From Apostichopus japonicus (taxonomy: Eukaryota; Echinodermata; Holothuroidea; Aspidochirotida; Stichopodidae), in contig NC_092562.1 of NCBI RefSeq assembly GCF_037975245.1, forward strand, positions 31,560,554-31,624,553: a stretch of DNA of 64,000 nucleotides, written 5' to 3'. Of this stretch, positions 61,801 to 64,000 are shown piece by piece. Each line of letters starts with the position of its first letter. Position 1 is the stretch's first letter. Under the pieces are notes generated by a model. It ran no database searches. It was not told the DNA's origin and worked only from the letters and a program-made list of their open reading frames with translations. A program made the position numbers and the translations under genes.

Positions 61801-61866
61801 TGTCTTCTGATGTGTTGTTCTCTAGCTTGTAAGGACAATCTGTAAGCCTCATTACCAGAAGAATCC
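46699..61866 (-). CDS. GLDC: Glycine dehydrogenase (decarboxylating), P protein, partial at 5' end
   Basis: Sixteen exons with matching phases code for the C-terminal 665 residues of the animal P protein, about two thirds of the usual ~1,000. The enzyme is PLP-dependent, decarboxylates glycine and passes the aminomethyl group to the lipoyl H protein in the mitochondrial glycine cleavage system. Diagnostic segments in order are [126 protein letters not shown] and [15 protein letters not shown]. The PLP-binding lysine is at 52772-52774. The first exon seen enters in phase 2; the mitochondrial presequence and the remaining N-terminal exons lie beyond the right edge. I see no frame break. Confidence 0.97.
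47422..47567 (-). CDS. GLDC: GLDC exon (penultimate)
   Basis: Phase 1 in, 0 out, donor gtgagt. It ends [13 protein letters not shown], the conserved C-terminal region of P proteins. Confidence 0.95.
47625..48145. repeat. ~59-bp degenerate repeat in GLDC intron
   Basis: About eight units of 'caacacccatctagtatcaa', 'atgacacagctctaaggtca' and 'caatcaccctta'. Confidence 0.88.
48365..48612 (+). mobile_element. tRNA-derived SINE
   Basis: The head 'ggagtgttagctcagtggtt' has an A-box-like tagctcagtgg and a B-box-like ggttcgagtc, but the anticodon stem does not pair, so it is not a working tRNA. A ~170-bp body follows and ends in a low-complexity ATACATA-type tail. A truncated sister lies at 45651-45845. 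It sits in a GLDC intron in antisense orientation to the gene. Confidence 0.8.
48700..48807 (-). CDS. GLDC: GLDC exon coding [11 protein letters not shown]
   Basis: Phase 1 in and out, donor gtaagt. It codes [20 protein letters not shown] to DRLCDALL. Its first bases and acceptor are copied six times upstream in the 139-bp array. Confidence 0.95.
48793..49700 (-). repeat. GLDC: 139-bp array carrying a GLDC 3' splice site, seven copies
   Basis: The exon start 'gcttccatgctccaa' and the tttag before it recur at 48793 (true site), 48963, 49102, 49241, 49380, 49519 and 49658. The last five intervals are 139 bp and the first is 170. Within each unit is a ~30-bp sub-repeat 'taactgaccaatgaatgagg'. 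The acceptor AG is kept in every copy. Confidence 0.95.
50095..50215. repeat. ~41-bp repeat, three units, in GLDC intron
   Basis: Units contain 'attaggtcccaagactatac' and 'acattaatacagtgc'. Confidence 0.85.
50363..50455 (-). CDS. GLDC: GLDC exon coding [14 protein letters not shown]
   Basis: Phase 1 in and out, donor gtaagt. It ends in [10 protein letters not shown], a conserved P-protein segment. Confidence 0.95.
51239..51350 (-). CDS. GLDC: GLDC exon coding [20 protein letters not shown]
   Basis: Phase 0 in, 1 out, donor gtgaga; acceptor ctacag. Confidence 0.95.
51397..52098. repeat. 36-bp minisatellite in GLDC intron, ~19 units
   Basis: Units are built from 'cataactaacaacaaagtaa' and 'tcacaaacaggaacca', with small indels. 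Minus-strand open frames in it are repeat by-products. Confidence 0.93.
52163..52295 (-). CDS. GLDC: GLDC exon coding [12 protein letters not shown] to [13 protein letters not shown]
   Basis: Phase 2 in, 0 out, donor gtaagt; acceptor ttgacag. Confidence 0.95.
52719..52981 (-). CDS. GLDC: GLDC exon with the PLP lysine
   Basis: The longest GLDC exon in the window, 263 nt, phase 0 in, 2 out. It codes [31 protein letters not shown] and [20 protein letters not shown]. The Lys of HK (52772-52774) is the expected Schiff-base residue, and the glycine-rich run after it is intact. Confidence 0.97.
53592..53717 (-). CDS. GLDC: GLDC exon coding [20 protein letters not shown]
   Basis: Phase 0 both ends, 42 codons; donor gtaagc. 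Confidence 0.95.
54064..54139 (-). CDS. GLDC: GLDC exon coding [17 protein letters not shown]
   Basis: Phase 2 in, 0 out, donor gtaagt. The first base completes the Ser of [13 protein letters not shown]. Confidence 0.95.
54844..54986 (-). CDS. GLDC: GLDC exon coding [20 protein letters not shown]
   Basis: Phase 0 in, 2 out. The donor gtacaa is the weakest in the gene. It ends [18 protein letters not shown]. Confidence 0.94.
55751..55877 (-). CDS. GLDC: GLDC exon coding [20 protein letters not shown]
   Basis: Phase 2 in, 0 out, donor gtaagt. It ends [14 protein letters not shown]. Confidence 0.96.
56288..56391 (-). CDS. GLDC: GLDC exon coding [16 protein letters not shown]
   Basis: Phase 0 in, 2 out, donor gtaaga. 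The start of the exon is less conserved; the [11 protein letters not shown] part aligns with animal P proteins. Confidence 0.92.
56430..56690. repeat. ~90-bp repeat, three units, in GLDC intron
   Basis: Units contain 'aatggatactgtttaaacaa' and 'gctgttgaaggtttgagaaa', then a C-rich stretch and 'cacctaccc'. Confidence 0.88.
57010..57090 (-). CDS. GLDC: GLDC exon coding [20 protein letters not shown]
   Basis: Phase 0 both ends, 27 codons; donor gtaaag. Confidence 0.95.
57278..57395. repeat. 34-bp repeat, about 3.5 units, in GLDC intron
   Basis: Units are 'aatcatgaatatggatgagt' followed by 'agtaacacaactgt'. Confidence 0.85.
57482..57624 (-). CDS. GLDC: GLDC exon coding [20 protein letters not shown]
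   Basis: Phase 1 in, 0 out, donor gtaagt. It ends NLRQFDDGS. Confidence 0.94.
58178..58245 (-). mobile_element. tRNA-like SINE fragment
   Basis: 'actggttcgaatcccgtcc' resembles a tRNA B box. The opposite-strand translation contains the familiar repeat artefact TGFEPVQ. Only a short fragment is visible. Confidence 0.4.
58394..58499 (-). CDS. GLDC: GLDC exon coding [20 protein letters not shown]
   Basis: Phase 0 in, 1 out, donor gtaagg. It ends [10 protein letters not shown]. Confidence 0.96.
58583..59092. repeat. ~84-bp C-rich repeat, six units, in GLDC intron
   Basis: Units contain 'cattaatccaatcataatta', 'ttcctctcctccctctctcc' and 'cccattacccctgcccca'. Confidence 0.9.
59668..61778 (-). 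repeat. GLDC: 30-bp array carrying a GLDC 5' splice site, ~70 units
   Basis: On the minus strand each unit reads 'ggctcaggtaaattatggga' then 'tgggggagaa'. The 'gctcag|gtaaat' part is the exon end and donor at 61770, so almost every unit repeats that splice site. A few 28-bp units ('agagctcaggtaaattatag') occur in pairs at intervals of several hundred bp, a higher-order pattern. The long minus-strand [10 protein letters not shown] frames are intronic. Confidence 0.96.
61770..61866 (-). CDS. GLDC: GLDC first exon in window (internal exon)
   Basis: Phase 2 in, 0 out. It codes [17 protein letters not shown] at its 3' end; donor gtaaat lies within the first unit of the 30-bp array. Confidence 0.95.
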
Positions 61867-62250
61867 CTAATGTACAAAGAGAACAAAAATGTTTATTGAT
61901 ATATGTTAACCATCATCAAGGATGGACAAACACAACTTAATTTACCCTAGTCAAACTCATTAAAACAAGTACTTATCTTATTAGGACATAGCGAGAATAT
62001 AAATATATCACACTTGCATAAATACTAACAAAATGGACAAAGGTTTATATGACTTTGAATACCTTTGTATGATAGGCTTCAGTTGAATGATGTTAACATG
62101 GACTGGTAACTAGAAATACACTATAAAGCAACATCCCAGATTACTAAGTTTGACACTTGATGTAAGCAAGTGCAAAAACATACAATTTTGTGCTGAACAT
62201 AATGCAATGCTTTATGCTGTTTGAGGTGTAACTACCCTACAGAATGCTTG

Positions 62251-63511
62251 TTAAAAGGATTGTCTGGTGGCCCAAAGAAGTTACCTTAAAAAATAGTAAA
62301 TAATTTTCCAAACATGTTGTCAAAGTATGAGAACGCTAATGTTGCGTTTGACAGAGAAACGATTTTTTAATCGTTATGGATAGACATTTCAAATATGATT
62401 TGAACAGTACAATACGTGACGTCAGCTCTGCCATAGCAGATTGCGTCATAACCCACCCTCCGCACAGTACCTATACGGTAATCACAACAAAAACAGCGTT
62501 TGTATACAGATAAATTTCTTCCTTAATTTCCGGTGAAATTTCTTAAAAAATTAGATATGTTTTCAAAAACTCCTTAAGCCGCCATGTACTTGAGCGGTGG
62601 TTCCGTGGTCTTTGTGTAACACAAGGTAAATTTTAACAGCAGACTCTGAGTTGTTCAGGCTATACATCGCGCTATCCAGCTCCAACGCGAAAAATGTTCG
62701 CATGTAGGCTGTACTCAAACGTTGACAATCGGACAGTTCTGCGAAGCCTAAGCTTCTCAGTGCTATATTCTGCTCTGACAACGATTCGATCAATTTCTTC
62801 AATAATTTCCGGTGAAATTTCTTGTAAATTAGATATGATTTAAAAAACTCCTTAAGCCACAATATATGTAGTAGATCGGTGGTTTCGTGGTCTTTGTGTT
62901 ACACAAGATAAGTTTTAACAGCAGGCTCTTCATTGTTTATACATCGCGGTATCCAGCTCCAGCGCGAAGAATGTTCGCGTGTATAGGCTACTCTAACGTT
63001 TACAATCGGACAGTTCTGCGATGACATCGATCCCGCCAAGTTTCATCTTTCGGTTTAACGAATACTTTACAAGTTTCCTTTACTGTTAATTTGATCCGTG
63101 AATTTTATTTCAGCGATTTCGAAGAACAGTTAATGAACTGTGGTTTGAGTGTGAGTGTACTATGTGTAAGGCTATACAAGTACACCAACTGAGCATCGTA
63201 GTATATACGTTCGCGAGTATGTACGTTATATATATGAGGCAATTCAATGTGCTTACACGTGAGTTATTTTGCTGCGGAATTGGGAGTGCTAACTTCAAGT
63301 CGCCTGTTTTGCCTATCTGCAAGCACTACGTCAATCACCATATTGAAGCGTTCGAACAAACGGTACTTTTGGTGAGAAACTGGTGAATTTGAAAACCAGA
63401 TTTCTACAAGAAGAAAACGTCGAATGGGGACAATTTTTACATGGTTAGAAAGAGAAAAATAATAACTACAAGGACAATGTATCAAAATCTTCCACCAGAC
63501 AATTCCTTTAA
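62251..63511. mobile_element. piggyBac-like non-autonomous element
   Basis: TTAA bounds both ends (62251-62254, 63508-63511). Inside are near-identical inverted ends: 'aaggattgtctggtgg' on the left and, on the complement of the right, 'aggaattgtctggtgg'. TTAA targets are typical of piggyBac elements. The interior holds a direct duplication (about 62527-62750 and 62811-63020) and no transposase frame. Confidence 0.6.
62527..63020. repeat. ~285-bp-offset direct duplication
   Basis: Two copies share 'ccggtgaaatttctt', 'aaaactccttaagcc', 'gtggtctttgtgt', 'tatccagctcca' and 'caatcggacagttctgcg'. They lie inside the TTAA-bounded element. Confidence 0.88.
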
Positions 63512-64000
63512 GTATATTCACGAAACACTGATTAGTGTTCTACAAAACAATGTTGACCTCCACCAAAACAATATGCTTCTGGCACTGAAACACAGGGCAT
63601 CAATATCAGGGCATCAAATATAACATTTGTTCAACCTTAATGTTTCAGATCCCTATGCTTACAAGTGTTTCAAATTTGTTACCTCTGCTGATATCAAAAG
63701 TCCTTTGAATCACCAAAAGAGATACCATTCCTTTGTTCACCACAGGACATCCCACATTATGGCAACCGCATACACCCAACTTAAACCAAATGTAAAACGT
63801 TGACATGAAATCCTGCAAAGAATTAGGTTTAACTTCCTAGTAACTAACTTGTGTCATGGTTAAGGAGTACCTTAGGGTGTCAGATGAAATGCTATTTCAT
63901 TCTTTAAACAATTTAGGGAGAGGAACGACCATTCTCCTTTAATGAGTACACCATTACGGCGACAATTTATTTAAAAATTAAAATGCTTCATGTTAATAGT

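Larger units (their letters stand above)
61867..64000. other. GLDC intron up to the window edge
   Basis: No GLDC exon is visible here. Most of the stretch is the TTAA-bounded element at 62251-63511. Confidence 0.6.

Overview
The window is eukaryotic nuclear DNA from an invertebrate deuterostome. It has AT-rich introns with consensus GT..AG sites, dispersed MITE and SINE repeats, long minisatellites and G/C homopolymer runs. The recurrent 'taggcctag' words, the intron style and the tandem C2H2 zinc-finger family fit an echinoderm, perhaps a sea cucumber. That assignment is inference from style; no species marker was read.

Left two thirds, plus strand (about 1-41 kb): four tandem paralogous C2H2 zinc-finger genes, called ZfA (2973-6998), ZfB (13844-18480), ZfC (22697-26180) and ZfD (30480?-40458). 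Each has a roughly 90-residue N-terminal domain that I do not recognise, a long Ser/Thr/Glu-rich or acidic linker, and 8-9 zinc fingers at the C-terminus. ZfA-C share one gene structure: a 5' exon ending exactly on ATG, a 2 kb exon with the N-terminal domain, linker and seven fingers, a 153-nt exon with two fingers, and an 88-nt last exon. ZfD is a diverged copy with eight fingers, a different internal intron and a 5.6 kb, 55-bp minisatellite inside that intron. ZfA and ZfB are mosaics of near-identical and diverged blocks. The spacers hold four short hAT-like MITEs with 8-bp target duplications, a foldback-like region at 8.4-11.3 kb, a hairpin minisatellite and many smaller repeats.

Right third, minus strand (46.7-61.9 kb): sixteen exons coding for the C-terminal ~665 residues of mitochondrial glycine dehydrogenase (GLDC, glycine cleavage P protein), including the PLP-lysine segment. 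The 5' exons lie beyond the right edge. Its introns carry several minisatellites, and three of these contain a piece of an exon edge: a 30-bp array carrying a 5' splice site about 70 times, a 139-bp array carrying a 3' splice site seven times, and a 53-bp array carrying the stop codon eleven times. A tRNA-derived SINE, its truncated sister, and a 1.26 kb element bounded by TTAA and terminal inverted repeats lie in and beside the gene.

ZfD and GLDC are convergent, with about 6 kb between their stop codons. The zinc-finger genes are probably nuclear DNA-binding regulators. GLDC is a housekeeping mitochondrial enzyme, and nothing in the sequence ties the two groups together functionally.
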